DNA from: an uncultured Eubacterium sp.
Lineage (GTDB): Bacteria; Bacillota; Clostridia; Oscillospirales; Acutalibacteraceae
Direction of reading: 5' to 3'
Length of the DNA: 64,000 bases
Assembly: GCA_905234495.1 (NCBI GenBank)
Contig: CAJOHE010000002.1
Span: 62,001-126,000, forward strand
Positions 18,276 through 26,152 of this stretch are shown one piece after another. Each line of letters begins with the position of its first letter. Positions within the stretch are counted from its first letter, which is position 1. The notes beneath the pieces were generated by a model. It was not told the origin of the DNA, did not search any database, and saw only the letters and a program-made list of their open reading frames with translations. Position numbers and translations under genes: made by a program.

Positions 18276-19661
18276 TTACTTATTTCTTTTCGGCGGGGCA
18301 AGCTCGTCTTCATCTATGTAGATATCGCGGCTTTCATTTCGCTCTTCCTTTTTATTTTTGTTGCTCTGTCCCCTCTTCATCTTTGAGACAAAGAGCGCGA
18401 TATACGCGGCTATGAAAAGAATTATCAGAATGATAATCACTTTCACTATCGGGGATGAGAGGAAGGCTTTGATATAGTTTATCACCTTGAGGAAGGTTGA
18501 AAGCTCAACGTTGTCCGCCGCCACGAGGTCGACCGTTGCGATGACCTCGTCGCCGTAGATGATGTTTGCCTGACAGACGTCGTCGTCCTTTGAGACGGGG
18601 GCGTTTATCATCTCGGGCTTGTCGACGTAGTCATAGATTATCGCGGACTTATCGAGCGCGGTGGGAACGATTTCGTTCACGTCTTCCTTTGCGACAAGCT
18701 GAACCGTGTCAGCGTCCTTGCCGTCCTTGACCGCAACCTCGCCCACAACCTCTGCCTTGCGGATTAAGGTCGTGTATTTCAGATTGTCAAACGCCCAGTC
18801 GAAAAGCGTTATCGCGTCTACGAACGAGCACTTTGTCTGATAGCTCTCGCCGTTGATTGCCTGAAGGGGCGAATTGAGAATTACAACGATGTAGTTGTAG
18901 CCGTTTTTTGAAGCCTTTGTGATGAGGCAGTGCCCTGCCTCGGTGGTGAAGCCCGTCTTGATACCCTGGGCGTACTCATAGTAGTATGTAAGGTATCCGG
19001 GATGAAGCATAAGGTTTGTGTGGGGCAGAGTGTAGCCGTGGAACGAAACCTCGGTCGCCGAACAGAAGGTCATAAAATCGGTGTTTTTTACAGCCTCTTC
19101 GGTGATGAGAGAGAGGTCGCGCGCCGTTGTGTAGTGATTCGGGTCGTGAAGACCGTCGGGGTTTACGAAATTTGTATTCTCGCAGCCGATTGACTGAACC
19201 CAGCTGTTCATTTCGGCAACAAATGCGTCCTTGCTTCCGCTGACGTATTCGGCAAGCACCTGACAGGCGTCGCACGCGGAATAAACCATCGTGAGGTAAA
19301 GCAGGGTTTCAATCGTCAGCTCTTCGCCGACCTGAATGCCCGCAACCTGCGCGCCCGTGCCGAGGACCTCGTCGTACGCCTTCTGACTCATCGTCGCCTT
19401 TTCCTTGAGATTCGTTACGTTATTGAGCGTTACCATCGCCGTTACAATCTTTGTAAGCGAGGCGGGATAGAGCTTTTTGTCGGCGTTTTTCTCAGCCACA
19501 ACGGGGTATGAGGTGTCGTCAATATTCACTAAAATATAGGCGTCGGCATATATCGTTTTGTCGGGCTGATAGAGCGCCGCGCTTGCCGACATAGCCGGAA
19601 CGCATAAAGCGGCTGACACCGCTAATACAAATGCTAAAAATAAGGACAGAGTTCTTTTCAT
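18276..19661 (-). CDS. dacA: D-alanyl-D-alanine carboxypeptidase (PBP5/DacF type)
   Basis: Trims the terminal D-Ala from peptidoglycan stem peptides at the outer membrane face. The 461-residue protein has a signal peptide (to about residue 28) and the catalytic tetrad Ser68-Leu-Thr-Lys71. The second motif reads Ser128-Ala-Cys130 instead of the usual SxN, and KTG is at 235-237 (GIKTGFT). The C-terminal beta domain is followed by a true membrane helix near 400-425 and a charged cytoplasmic tail (KKEERNESRD), so it is a bitopic anchor rather than the common amphipathic helix. AAAGGTG precedes ATG 19661. Whether it is vegetative or spore-specific cannot be told. Confidence 0.9.
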   Translation of the reverse strand: MKRTLSLFLAFVLAVSAALCVPAMSASAALYQPDKTIYADAYILVNIDDTSYPVVAEKNADKKLYPASLTKIVTAMVTLNNVTNLKEKATMSQKAYDEVLGTGAQVAGIQVGEELTIETLLYLTMVYSACDACQVLAEYVSGSKDAFVAEMNSWVQSIGCENTNFVNPDGLHDPNHYTTARDLSLITEEAVKNTDFMTFCSATEVSFHGYTLPHTNLMLHPGYLTYYYEYAQGIKTGFTTEAGHCLITKASKNGYNYIVVILNSPLQAINGESYQTKCSFVDAITLFDWAFDNLKYTTLIRKAEVVGEVAVKDGKDADTVQLVAKEDVNEIVPTALDKSAIIYDYVDKPEMINAPVSKDDDVCQANIIYGDEVIATVDLVAADNVELSTFLKVINYIKAFLSSPIVKVIIILIILFIAAYIALFVSKMKRGQSNKNKKEERNESRDIYIDEDELAPPKRNK

Positions 19662-19665
19662 ACAC

Positions 19666-19694
19666 TTGACACCTTTGGTCTAAAATTATATTAT
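19666..19694 (+). promoter_or_regulatory. Promoter of the metallophosphoesterase gene
   Basis: TTGACA (19666-19671), 17-base spacer, TATTAT (19689-19694), about 65 bases before ATG 19759. Confidence 0.55.
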
Positions 19695-19758
19695 ATATGT
19701 AGTTTAACACTTTTTATTGCAGAATAAAAGACTATTTTATATTTTTTTGGAGAAAACT

Positions 19759-20436
19759 ATGATTTACCTCACGGGCGACACACACGGCGATATTTCCTGT
19801 TTAAGAAATCCTAAACTGAACAAACTCGGCGAGAAGGATTATCTGATTGTCTGCGGCGATTTCGGCTTTATCTGGAATCCCGACGACCCAAAGGAAAAGA
19901 AAAATATGGAGTGGCTGAAAAAGAGAAAGTACACAATCTGCTTTGTCGACGGCGCTCACGAAAATTTTGAGATACTCAACTCATACCAACCCTACCGCTG
20001 GAAGGGCGGAAACGCGCATAAAATTGAGAAAAACATCTACCACCTGATGAGGGGCGAAATCTTTACCCTCGAGGGCAAGACCTTCTTTGTTATGGGCGGC
20101 GGCGAAAGCGAGGACGCCTATATGAGAAGCGAGGGGCAAACGTGGTGGGAATCCGAGCTGCCCAACGCCGAGGAAATGAAAAACGGAATATACAATCTTG
20201 AAAACACCAAGAGGAATATAAACTACGTTCTCACCTACGAGCCGCCGACGATTGCGAAGGACATCCTCAGGCAGAAGCTCAACAAGGATTTGAGCATCAC
20301 GCCGCTCAACACCTATTTGCAGGAACTGATGAAAAACGTTGACTATATGCACTGGTATTTCGGTTGCCTGCACATCGACCAGAACATCAGCAAAAAGATG
20401 ACGGCGGTGTTTAATGAGATAATCCAGATATCGTAA
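19759..20436 (+). CDS. Metallophosphoesterase family protein
   Basis: A 225-residue calcineurin-like phosphoesterase. Metal-ligand motifs appear in order: GDTHGD near residue 6, CGDFGF (~35), DGAHENF (~63), VMGGGES (~107) and a late GCLHID. The asparagine/histidine of the GNHE motif is replaced by GAHE, a variant known in small clostridial members. Substrate unknown (nucleotides, phosphoproteins or RNA are possible). ATG 19759 follows a GGAG site by 7 bases; an earlier in-frame start at 19717 lacks a site. Monocistronic, ending at a strong terminator. Confidence 0.8.
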   Translation: MIYLTGDTHGDISCLRNPKLNKLGEKDYLIVCGDFGFIWNPDDPKEKKNMEWLKKRKYTICFVDGAHENFEILNSYQPYRWKGGNAHKIEKNIYHLMRGEIFTLEGKTFFVMGGGESEDAYMRSEGQTWWESELPNAEEMKNGIYNLENTKRNINYVLTYEPPTIAKDILRQKLNKDLSITPLNTYLQELMKNVDYMHWYFGCLHIDQNISKKMTAVFNEIIQIS

Positions 20437-20465
20437 AAAAGAGAGGCAAAAGCCTCTCTTTTTTA
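20435..20465 (+). terminator. Intrinsic terminator of the metallophosphoesterase gene
   Basis: AAAAAAGAGAGGC, loop AAAA, GCCTCTCTTTTTT directly after the stop codon. The same GAGAGGC/GCCTCTC stem is used at 41677-41704. Confidence 0.9.
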
Positions 20466-20540
20466 ATTCGGAATGCGTAATTCGGAATTGATGTTTCTCG
20501 CTTCGCTCGGGCAATAATCGGGTGCGGGCAGAGCCCGCCG
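20465..20540. repeat. Intergenic repeat fragment with direct repeat and mini-hairpin
   Basis: AATTCGGAAT occurs twice (20465-20474 and 20479-20488). It is followed by CTCGCTTCGCTCG (20498-20510 region) and a hairpin GCGGGC-AGA-GCCCGC (20524-20538). The 13-mer CTCGCTTCGCTCG is the exact reverse complement of CGAGCGAAGCGAG in the hairpin array near 41578. It contains no reading frame of note and looks like a relic of dispersed repetitive DNA. Confidence 0.5.
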
Positions 20541-20574
20541 TCAACTATTATCTTTTATTTATTCGTTATTATCT

Positions 20575-20602
20575 AAAAAAGCGTTCCGGAAGGAACGCTT
20601 TT
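20575..20602. terminator. Terminator of the transglutaminase-like surface protein gene
   Basis: AAAAAAGCGTTCC, loop GGAA, GGAACGCTTTT; on the minus strand the stem is followed by TTTTTTAG. Confidence 0.82.
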
Positions 20603-20605
20603 ATT

Positions 20606-23600
20606 TTACGGGTTTAAGCAAACGCCGCTTGAGTTGAATTTGTAGGTTTTGGTTTTGGTCTTTAATGCTGCGGTGCGCATATCGCCGCCCGAGTTGAAGT
20701 AGTACCACTTGCCCGAGAGCTTTTTCCAGCCCGTAACCATATCGCCGCCGCTGTTGAAGTAATACCACTTTCCGCTGAGCTTCTGCCAGCCCGTGAGCAT
20801 TACGCCAGAGGAATTGAAGAAGTACCATTTTCCGCTGAGCTTCTGCCAGCTTTTCTGCATAACGCCCGAGGAATTGAAATAGTACCACTTGTTGCTGATT
20901 TTCTGCCAGCCGGTAACCATTATTCCGTTTGTGCTGAAATAATATCTGTTTTTGCCGATTGTATGCCAGCCGGTCTGCATAACGCCGTCGGAATCGAAGT
21001 AGCGCCACTTGCCAGCAATCTGCTTCCAGCCCGTGGCCATTCTGCCCTGATTCGTCGGGTCGAGATAATACGTCTTTCCGTTTTCAACGAGCAAGCCTGT
21101 GAGTAGGGTTGCAACCTTTGTTTCGGGGTCGTAGGACTTGATGTAAATCCAGTAGCCGTCGCGCTTATTCCAGCCAAGCGAGGGTGCGCCGGATTCTCCT
21201 CCGCCACCTCCCTGCTGAGCCTCTACAATCTTGAAGGTCTTGGTGAAGCCGCCCGTGTAGTTGCCCTTGAACTGAACAATCATTGTGGCTGTGCCGATAT
21301 TCACGTTATTTCTGTAGGTTACGGTGTAGTCCTTACCCTTGACGAGCTTAACCTCGCTGCCGCCGATTTTCGGGTTGGGAACTGCGGGTTCAATCGCGTT
21401 GCCCGTATAGGTTTTATCGGGAATCGAATAACCTGTATATGCGGCGCTGAGGTCGATGGGCGTTGAAACAAAGAAGTCACACAAAGCCCTTGTTCCCGCC
21501 TCAAAGTAGTTGCTTGAAGCAAGTGCTACAAGAACGAAGGTTCCCGTGTCGCCTACGTTTTCATAAGGGGTAACTTCGGAAAATACAAAGTCCACGCCCT
21601 CTTTAATTACAACGTAATCGTTTTCAGCCTCGTTGCCGAATTTGAACGTTCTGCCCGCAACGTTTATCTGATTGCCGAAATGAAGGTCAACCTTTATGTA
21701 ATACCTTGCGAGGTCGGCTTTTTTGACCTCTACGGGGATATTTACGCTTCCGATATAGTTGCCCGAATACTGTATTCTGAGATAGTAGAGTCCCGGTTCG
21801 TGTACGGTTCTTATAGTGAAGGTGGTGCCGTCAAACGTGCCGAAATAAATCTTGTAGTCCTCATTTACGCTGTTCAAAACCGCGCCCGCGGAATCAACGA
21901 TATTTATGTTGCTTTCGTCAAAATTAATCGTGGTTCCGGTGAACTCGGGCTGAAGCTTGAGGTTGTGATTTTCTATATCGAGCTCGGAAAGATTTTCGCC
22001 GTTAATCGTTGTGGCGCGAAGGTCGTAGTTTTTGGAAAGCTCGCCCATATTGAGCGGCTCGATTGTGAAATTCATCCTGTAGACGTTGTTGCTGAGAACA
22101 GTCGTGAGATTGAAATAGTAATTTCCCGCGTCGAGAAGATGCTGCACCTCGGTGGTGTACTCAATGCCCTCGGCAAAGTCGATGAATTCGCAGGTGTAGT
22201 AATAGCCCGTTGAATAGAAGGTGAAGCCCTTATTCTGCACGATTTCCTCGTGCTCTATTCCCTGCTCGTCGCTTTCAATCTTCAAAAGCTGGAAGCAGGA
22301 GCCGTCGGGCTTGATGATTACGTAGTTTTCAAGATTGTAGTTTTCGCCCTCGACGTATTTTTCATCGGGGTCGTCAGTCCTTCTGCGCGAGATAATCGCG
22401 ATGTAGTTTTCTTCGCCGACCTCTTCATACACGTCGCCGACCTCGAAGCGGAAATCGTTCGGGCTGAGCGGAAGGTTTGAATAGTCGATATAGGACTGCT
22501 GATGATTCTGAGGCGAGAAGGATTCGTTTTCGGTTCCTCTGAGGAAGAAGGAATAATCGACAACCGTGTAGTAGTCGCTGATTTTCTGCGTTCTCTTTGA
22601 GGCGAAGGTTGCGTCAACGCTGTACCATTCGGGCGAGGTTTCAATGCTGTCCTGAAGGTAAACCATATTCCACGCATGGGGGTCCGAGCCCTTACCCGAG
22701 AGCTGCTGATTATAGTCGCCGGTCACGATTTTACAGTCGATACCGTTTGACTTGCACATATAGTAGAACAGAAGCGAATAGCCTTCGCAGACCGCCTTTC
22801 CCCTGTCGCGGTAGCGGACGCGGGAAAGCCCCTGAGTGTTATATGTAACCCTCTGCACCTCGTACTGCGAGGGGTCGAAATCATCCTCAAGCGCGCCTTC
22901 CATATTGCCGAAAATTGCGCCGTATGCACTGTGCGACGCGAGATAGCGCGCGGAATCCGTGGGGTATTCAACGTGGTCGATATCGAGGTAGACCTCGTTG
23001 TCGTAGAGAGTGTTTTTGGTGATGAAATTGTAAATAGTCTTGACCGTGTAATACTGCTTGTCGCGCATATTCGTGCAGGCTGAAATCACGGGGTTTGACT
23101 CGATGTAGTAGTAGTTCCAGCTGTCGACAAAGTCCTGAACCGTCTGTTCCTGCTCAAAGGTTGTGATATATGAAAAATAGTAGGTGACCTTTAAAAAGCA
23201 GTACTGCGTATTTTCCCTGCTGGCTAAAAGCTCATTGGGATAATGGCTTCTCGTAATCTTTGAGGTCTGCCTCAGATAGTCGCCGCCGTAGGGGTTTCCG
23301 TCGTCCCTGTAAACCGCGCTTACAAGATGATTCATCAGGATTTCATCAAAGTAATAGAAATTGTTGTCCCCCGAATATTTTTCCATATCAAGAAGGTTTT
23401 TCTTGAAGCCGATAATCATTTCAATAGAGGGCTCGCGGTTGTACATTGCGGTGCGCATGGCAAGAGCGGCGTTATCAAAATCAAACGACGTGTCATAGTA
23501 CGCCTGCTTCCAGATGGGACCGTTAACAATAAATGCGGTGCAGTCCGTCTCGTCAACGTAAATCATTGCGCCGTCGCTGTTTTCATACGGTTTTCCGTCA

Positions 23601-23698
23601 TAGGGAGCGTCGGCGTTTGCAGTGAGCGCAACAAGAAACGCCGTTATCACAAACACCGTAACTGAAAGTATTAACTTTAAGAGTGATTTCGTTTTCAT
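20606..23698 (-). CDS. Secreted transglutaminase-like protein with cell-wall-binding repeats
   Basis: A 1030-residue exported protein. A signal peptide ends near residue 30. A transglutaminase/cysteine-protease-like core carries GKAVCEGYSLLFYYMC (Cys near 303), DPHAWNMV (His near 342) and YSVDATF (Asp near 360), a complete triad. A bacterial-Ig-like module (SIPDKTYTGNAIEP ... GTATMIVQFKGNYTG) lies at ~735-800. About nine aromatic wall-binding repeats (GWQKLSGKWYYF pattern) fill the last 200 residues, ending KTYKFNSSGVCLNP. It probably cross-links or cleaves proteins or peptides at the cell surface; the substrate is unknown. ATG 23698 follows a GGAGAG site and is preferred over TTG 23713. Confidence 0.85.
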   Translation of the reverse strand: MKTKSLLKLILSVTVFVITAFLVALTANADAPYDGKPYENSDGAMIYVDETDCTAFIVNGPIWKQAYYDTSFDFDNAALAMRTAMYNREPSIEMIIGFKKNLLDMEKYSGDNNFYYFDEILMNHLVSAVYRDDGNPYGGDYLRQTSKITRSHYPNELLASRENTQYCFLKVTYYFSYITTFEQEQTVQDFVDSWNYYYIESNPVISACTNMRDKQYYTVKTIYNFITKNTLYDNEVYLDIDHVEYPTDSARYLASHSAYGAIFGNMEGALEDDFDPSQYEVQRVTYNTQGLSRVRYRDRGKAVCEGYSLLFYYMCKSNGIDCKIVTGDYNQQLSGKGSDPHAWNMVYLQDSIETSPEWYSVDATFASKRTQKISDYYTVVDYSFFLRGTENESFSPQNHQQSYIDYSNLPLSPNDFRFEVGDVYEEVGEENYIAIISRRRTDDPDEKYVEGENYNLENYVIIKPDGSCFQLLKIESDEQGIEHEEIVQNKGFTFYSTGYYYTCEFIDFAEGIEYTTEVQHLLDAGNYYFNLTTVLSNNVYRMNFTIEPLNMGELSKNYDLRATTINGENLSELDIENHNLKLQPEFTGTTINFDESNINIVDSAGAVLNSVNEDYKIYFGTFDGTTFTIRTVHEPGLYYLRIQYSGNYIGSVNIPVEVKKADLARYYIKVDLHFGNQINVAGRTFKFGNEAENDYVVIKEGVDFVFSEVTPYENVGDTGTFVLVALASSNYFEAGTRALCDFFVSTPIDLSAAYTGYSIPDKTYTGNAIEPAVPNPKIGGSEVKLVKGKDYTVTYRNNVNIGTATMIVQFKGNYTGGFTKTFKIVEAQQGGGGGESGAPSLGWNKRDGYWIYIKSYDPETKVATLLTGLLVENGKTYYLDPTNQGRMATGWKQIAGKWRYFDSDGVMQTGWHTIGKNRYYFSTNGIMVTGWQKISNKWYYFNSSGVMQKSWQKLSGKWYFFNSSGVMLTGWQKLSGKWYYFNSGGDMVTGWKKLSGKWYYFNSGGDMRTAALKTKTKTYKFNSSGVCLNP

Positions 23699-23777
23699 AG
23701 TGAATCTCTCCAAAGCGTAGACTATTACACTATAATTATAACATATTAAGTAAAATTTTTCTATATTATACTGTACA

Positions 23778-23815
23778 AAAAAAGCGGCTGGAAATTGTGC
23801 AAAATTTCCAACCGC
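23778..23815 (-). terminator. Terminator of the alpha/beta hydrolase gene
   Basis: On the minus strand GCGGTTGGAAATT, short loop, AATTTCCAGCCGC then TTTTTTT. One G-T pair in the stem. Confidence 0.85.
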
Positions 23816-23828
23816 AGTTGATTTTTGA

Positions 23829-24749
23829 TTATTTAAGAATGAAGTTCTTTACGTCCTCGTAAACCTCTTCCTTGTTGAGCTCGTTCAAAACCTCGTGGCG
23901 GCACTCGGGATAGAGCTTGAGCTCTGCCTTGTCGTGTCCCGTTTCAATGAGCCTGTCGTACACAGCCTTGATTGCCGTGCCGTATTCGCCTACGGGGTCT
24001 TCCTCACCGCTGATGATGAGGTACGCCCTGTCCTTTGGAAGCTTTTCATACCACTGGTCGCTGTTTGCGGCGATATTGAGCTTTACAAGGTCGTTCATAC
24101 CCTGAGTCGGGAAAAGGAATCCGCAGTATTTATCCTCGATATAGGCGTCTACAATATTTTCGTCGCGGGTGAGCCAGTCAAAGCTTGTTCTGCCCTCACA
24201 CCTCTTGTTGTAGGAACCGAAGGTGAGCTTGTCGAGCATCTTGCTCTGCTTGTCAGCGCCCTTGATTTTTGCGGCGAGAGCCGACATCTTGTCGCCCATA
24301 CCTGCAATCGGGTTAGCGCCGCCCGAGCCCATAAAGATTGCAGAGGCATAGGGCTCGTCTGCGCACCATGCAGCAAAGCAGCGTGCGATGAAGGAACCCA
24401 TTGAGTGGCCCATAACGACGAGCTTGCTGTCGGGATTTTCCTTCTTTGCCATATCAAAGGTGGTCTTGAGGTCATTTACAAGAGCCTTGTAGCCGTCCTT
24501 CTTGCCGAAATAGCCCGCCTTGTCGAAGTCCTGATTTGACTTGCCGTGGTTTGCCATATCGCTGAAATAAACCTTGATATTTGCCGCGCAGAGATACTCG
24601 ATGAATTCTCTGTACCTTTCCTGATGCTCAGCCATACCGTGGTGCAAAACGAGAACTGCGTCAACCGTGTCGCCGTCGGGCGAATAAACCTTGCCGTAAA
24701 TCTCGCACTCGCCGGTTGCAGACGGAAAATGATATTCCTGAATCTTCAT
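23829..24749 (-). CDS. Alpha/beta hydrolase, lysophospholipase/monoacylglycerol-lipase-like
   Basis: A 306-residue cytoplasmic hydrolase of the serine aminopeptidase S33/Hydrolase_4 group. HHGMAEHQERY (36-46) carries the oxyanion-hole region, FSDMANHGKS (62-71) is the family's H-G motif, VMGHSMGSF (112-120) has the nucleophile Ser116, GEEDPVG holds the likely acid, and CRHEVLNE the catalytic His near the end. Likely substrates are monoacylglycerols, lysophospholipids or other carboxyl esters. AAGGAGAG precedes ATG 24749. Apparently monocistronic, downstream of mscL on the same strand. Confidence 0.86.
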   Translation of the reverse strand: MKIQEYHFPSATGECEIYGKVYSPDGDTVDAVLVLHHGMAEHQERYREFIEYLCAANIKVYFSDMANHGKSNQDFDKAGYFGKKDGYKALVNDLKTTFDMAKKENPDSKLVVMGHSMGSFIARCFAAWCADEPYASAIFMGSGGANPIAGMGDKMSALAAKIKGADKQSKMLDKLTFGSYNKRCEGRTSFDWLTRDENIVDAYIEDKYCGFLFPTQGMNDLVKLNIAANSDQWYEKLPKDRAYLIISGEEDPVGEYGTAIKAVYDRLIETGHDKAELKLYPECRHEVLNELNKEEVYEDVKNFILK

Positions 24750-24803
24750 ATTATTCTCTCCTTATGCAATTTGAGAGGGCATAAGCCCTCCCACAAATAT
24801 TTA

Positions 24804-25244
24804 TTATTCCTCTGTTTCTGCTTCCTCGGGAAGGTCTGACGTACAGTGAGGGCACTTTGTTGCTTCAATCGGAATTTCGCTCTTACAGAACGGACATTCC
24901 TTCGTTGTAGCCTCTTCCTCTTCTTCCTCTTTCTTTGCAGCCATTTCCTTAGCCTTGTTTGCAGACTTCACAATAAGGAATACGATGAATGCAATGATAA
25001 GGAAGTTGAGAATAGCAGAGATGAAAGCACCGATATCAACCTTTGTAGCCTCGTTGCCCTTGATGATTTCAAAAGCAAAACCGATATCCGTTCCGCCGAT
25101 GCAGGCGATGAGCGGATTGATGAGGTTGTCGATAAGCGCCGTTACGATTGCGCCGAAAGCGCCGCCGATGATAACGCCGACTGCAAGGTCAAGAACGTTG
25201 CCCTTTGCAATGAATTCTTTGAATTCGCCGATAAATTTTTTCAT
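24804..25244 (-). CDS. mscL: Large-conductance mechanosensitive channel with C-terminal zinc ribbon
   Basis: The pentameric channel opens on hypo-osmotic shock to release solutes. Residues 1-100 are canonical MscL: FKEFIAKGNVLDLAVGVIIGGAFGAIV marks helix 1 (residues 8-34), and the second helix is at ~74-94. After a charged EEEEEE linker there are Cys117-X2-Cys120 and Cys131-X2-Cys134, a compact zinc ribbon that replaces the plain C-terminal helical bundle. The total is 146 residues against about 130-140 for ordinary MscL. AAGGAG precedes the start. A 17-base palindrome lies at the transcription start region. Confidence 0.9.
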   Translation of the reverse strand: MKKFIGEFKEFIAKGNVLDLAVGVIIGGAFGAIVTALIDNLINPLIACIGGTDIGFAFEIIKGNEATKVDIGAFISAILNFLIIAFIVFLIVKSANKAKEMAAKKEEEEEEATTKECPFCKSEIPIEATKCPHCTSDLPEEAETEE

Positions 25245-25258
25245 TTAAATTCTCCTTT

Positions 25259-25308
25259 ATGTAAAAGTTTTACATTAATACTATATCACATTATTCCGCT
25301 AAAATCAA
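25259..25308 (-). promoter_or_regulatory. mscL promoter with palindrome over the start site
   Basis: On the minus strand TTGATT (25308-25303), 17-base spacer, TATAGT (25285-25280). A perfect palindrome ATGTAAAA-G-TTTTACAT (25259-25275) covers the predicted start near 25273 and ends just before the ribosome site. It may be an operator or a leader hairpin. The -35 region is inside the end of the upstream radical SAM gene. Confidence 0.5.
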
Positions 25309-26152
25309 ATGCAGGAATAAATTTTTTATCCGCAGAGGATAATTCCTGAATAAAAAGCCTTGAAATGCCCTTTGAAAGGGCGTAATCAACGACCTTGTCG
25401 TATTCCCTCCGAGTGATTTTGCGGTTGATTTCATCAAAGCCGTCAAGGCTGCCGCAGGGGGTGTACTGCGCCATAAGGGATATGTACGTGTCGGGAAGAT
25501 TTTCGCAGAGCCAGTCGATGATTTCAAGCGAGGAATTTGTGTTTTTGGGAAGGATGAGATGGCGGACAATCATTCCGCTTTTCATCATTCCGTTTTCAAA
25601 AACGTCCTCAACCTGCGAGCGCATTTCAAGAAGCGCCTTCGAGGCGTAATAGAAATAGTCCTTCGCGCCCGAATACCTCTGCGCTTTATCGGGGCGGATG
25701 TACTTCAAATCGGGCAGATATATATCGACCTTGCCCCTGAGCTTCCGGAGGGTTTCCGTGCTCTCGTAGCCACCCGAATTATACACAATCGGCACGGGGC
25801 TCTTATAGCTTTCAAAAAGTTCTGCAAGCCTTTCGGCGTAGTGGGTGGGATTGACGAGATTTATGTTTTCGGCACCCTGCGAAATCAGGCTTTCAAAAAT
25901 TTCAACGAGCCTTTCGTCGCTTACGGTCACGCCCTTATTTTCGCGGCTTATCTCATAGTTCTGGCAGTAGACGCACCTCAGCGTACAACCGCTGAAAAAG
26001 ACCGCGCCGCTTCCGTTTTTGCCGCTGATGCAGGGCTCTTCCCAGTAATGCAGGGCGGCTCGCGCGAGCCTGAATTCCTGCGGCGATTTGCAGAAGCCCT
26101 GCGCCTTTTCCCTGTCAATATTACAATGTCTCGGACAAGCTGAACAAATCAT
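25286..26152 (-). CDS. Radical SAM protein, PflX-like (COG1313 type)
   Basis: A 288-residue radical S-adenosylmethionine enzyme. The cluster motif is CTLRCVYC (Cys56, Cys60, Cys63) inside SGCTLRCVYCQNYEIS. An extra N-terminal set CSACPRHC...GFC (Cys3, 6, 10, 21) may bind a second iron-sulfur cluster, as in pyruvate-formate-lyase-activase relatives. The later NLVNPTHY and YNSGGYE motifs are typical of the PflX/COG1313 group. The true substrate of the group is not established. The start overlaps rsmI by 4 bases (ATGA), so it is the third gene of the methyltransferase-rsmI operon. Confidence 0.82.
   Translation of the reverse strand: MICSACPRHCNIDREKAQGFCKSPQEFRLARAALHYWEEPCISGKNGSGAVFFSGCTLRCVYCQNYEISRENKGVTVSDERLVEIFESLISQGAENINLVNPTHYAERLAELFESYKSPVPIVYNSGGYESTETLRKLRGKVDIYLPDLKYIRPDKAQRYSGAKDYFYYASKALLEMRSQVEDVFENGMMKSGMIVRHLILPKNTNSSLEIIDWLCENLPDTYISLMAQYTPCGSLDGFDEINRKITRREYDKVVDYALSKGISRLFIQELSSADKKFIPAFDFSGIM

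Noticed and set aside
22250..22677. Antisense and alternate-frame reading frames inside the transglutaminase-like gene and other large genes
   Set aside because: They lack ribosome sites and recognisable domains, show low-complexity Arg/Ser/Thr composition, and lie opposite well-supported genes.
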